Positions 5,651 to 6,007 of a stretch of DNA of 6,007 nt are shown piece after piece. The notes under the pieces are model-generated. The model made no database searches and was not told where the DNA came from. It saw nothing but the letters and a program-made list of their open reading frames with translations. The stretch comes from an uncultured Oxalobacteraceae bacterium. Lineage in GTDB: Bacteria; Pseudomonadota; Gammaproteobacteria; Burkholderiales; Burkholderiaceae. The position numbers were made by a program, and so were the translations under genes. Location of the stretch: assembly GCA_946479705.1 (NCBI GenBank), contig CAMLHI010000136.1:1-6007 (forward strand), given 5' to 3'. Every line of letters starts with the position of its first letter. Positions within the stretch are counted from its first letter, which is position 1.

Positions 5651-6007
5651 CTACTTCAAAGGAAAGCGAAGCACCGCACCAGGCAGGTCGAACTCCCCGA
5701 CGAAGACCGTTTCGCCGCGCTCCTTGAGCCGGAGCGTGACCATCTGTTCCTTCTGCTCTTTCGTGCCGAAGCCGGTGAACACCTTCACCTGCAGCGTGGT
5801 GGCGCCGGCGATGACCTGCTGGCGGTTGCCGTAGTAGTTCGCTTCGACGCGGTATTTGCCCGGCCTGGCCTGGCGCAGCGAGAATTCTTCCGGGCCGTAG
5901 CCGCCCACGAAGTCGCGCGAGATGCGCCCGCCCTGGCGCGTGTTGGGGTTGCGGTAGTCGCACTGCTCGCCGCTCGGGTCGATGACGCGCAGGTCCATGT
6001 CCGAGGC
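5651..6007 (-). CDS. C-terminal end of a DUF2135 (YfaP-like) domain protein, 5' end outside the window
   Basis: The leftward frame enters from the right edge and ends with TAG at 5653-5651, giving the last 118 residues. The first visible residues are ASDMDLRVIDPSGE. The methionine at 5998 lies inside this conserved block, so it is internal and not the start. The segment matches the DUF2135 pattern: an acidic MDL-V-DP-GE strand, a QGGRISRDFVGGYGPEEF core (near residues 25-42 of the visible part), PGKYRVEANYYGNRQQ, then a C-terminal strand with KVFTGFGT. DUF2135 occurs in E. coli YfaP and at the end of larger secreted or periplasmic proteins, some with VIT/VWA domains. The function is not well defined. 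The full length and any export signal cannot be seen. High GC matches the left-hand genes. Confidence 0.85.
   Translation of the reverse strand, partial: ASDMDLRVIDPSGEQCDYRNPNTRQGGRISRDFVGGYGPEEFSLRQARPGKYRVEANYYGNRQQVIAGATTLQVKVFTGFGTKEQKEQMVTLRLKERGETVFVGEFDLPGAVLRFPLK

Noticed and set aside
5442..5963. Leftward 173-codon frame overlapping the DUF2135 gene
   Set aside because: It is out of frame with the clear DUF2135 coding sequence, low in complexity (Arg/Pro/Gly-rich) where it overlaps, and its tail runs through the hairpin region.

Overview
The window looks like a chromosomal segment of a high-GC betaproteobacterium. The best guess is the Massilia/Duganella/Janthinobacterium group of Oxalobacteraceae, judged from protein style and codon use, with no database check. 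It holds five supported protein genes; the two at the window edges are incomplete. No rRNA, tRNA, CRISPR array or insertion sequence was recognised.

Left part (1-1984): a leftward gene for a small multi-pass membrane protein, resembling the CcdC/DUF1453 family and running off the left edge, is divergent from a rightward two-gene operon. The operon encodes an ECF sigma factor and, overlapping it by ATGA, a single-pass membrane protein with the architecture of an anti-sigma factor. The 90-base divergent spacer carries a TACAAT -10-like box on each strand. The one for the sigma gene lies so close to the ATG that its mRNA is probably leaderless or nearly so, whereas the second gene has a strong AAGGAG ribosome binding site. 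The periplasmic part of the anti-sigma-like protein is Pro/Ala-rich and contains a stretch resembling the TonB-box and plug entry of TonB-dependent receptors.

Middle (1981-5103, leftward): one large soluble c-di-GMP enzyme of 1040 residues, ordered PilJ/NarX-type helical domain, PAS, GAF, LOV-like PAS, GGDEF, EAL. Catalytic motifs of both enzymatic domains and the GGDEF inhibitory site are present, so it is probably bifunctional. The second PAS looks like a LOV photoreceptor domain whose adduct-forming cysteine is replaced by serine. Its stop codon overlaps the stop of the anti-sigma-like gene tail to tail.

Right part (5104-6007): a 547-base AT-richer spacer with no convincing gene but an unusual concentration of inverted repeats, the best being a two-tier hairpin at 5536-5592. 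Beyond it lies the C-terminal end of a leftward gene with a DUF2135 (YfaP-like) domain, cut by the right edge.

Functionally, the sigma/anti-sigma pair should couple an envelope signal to transcription, and the large protein should couple several sensory inputs to c-di-GMP turnover. Nothing in the sequence links the two systems directly apart from adjacency. The points most worth following up are the cysteine-less LOV-like domain, the TonB-box-like segment in the anti-sigma-like protein, and the structured spacer.
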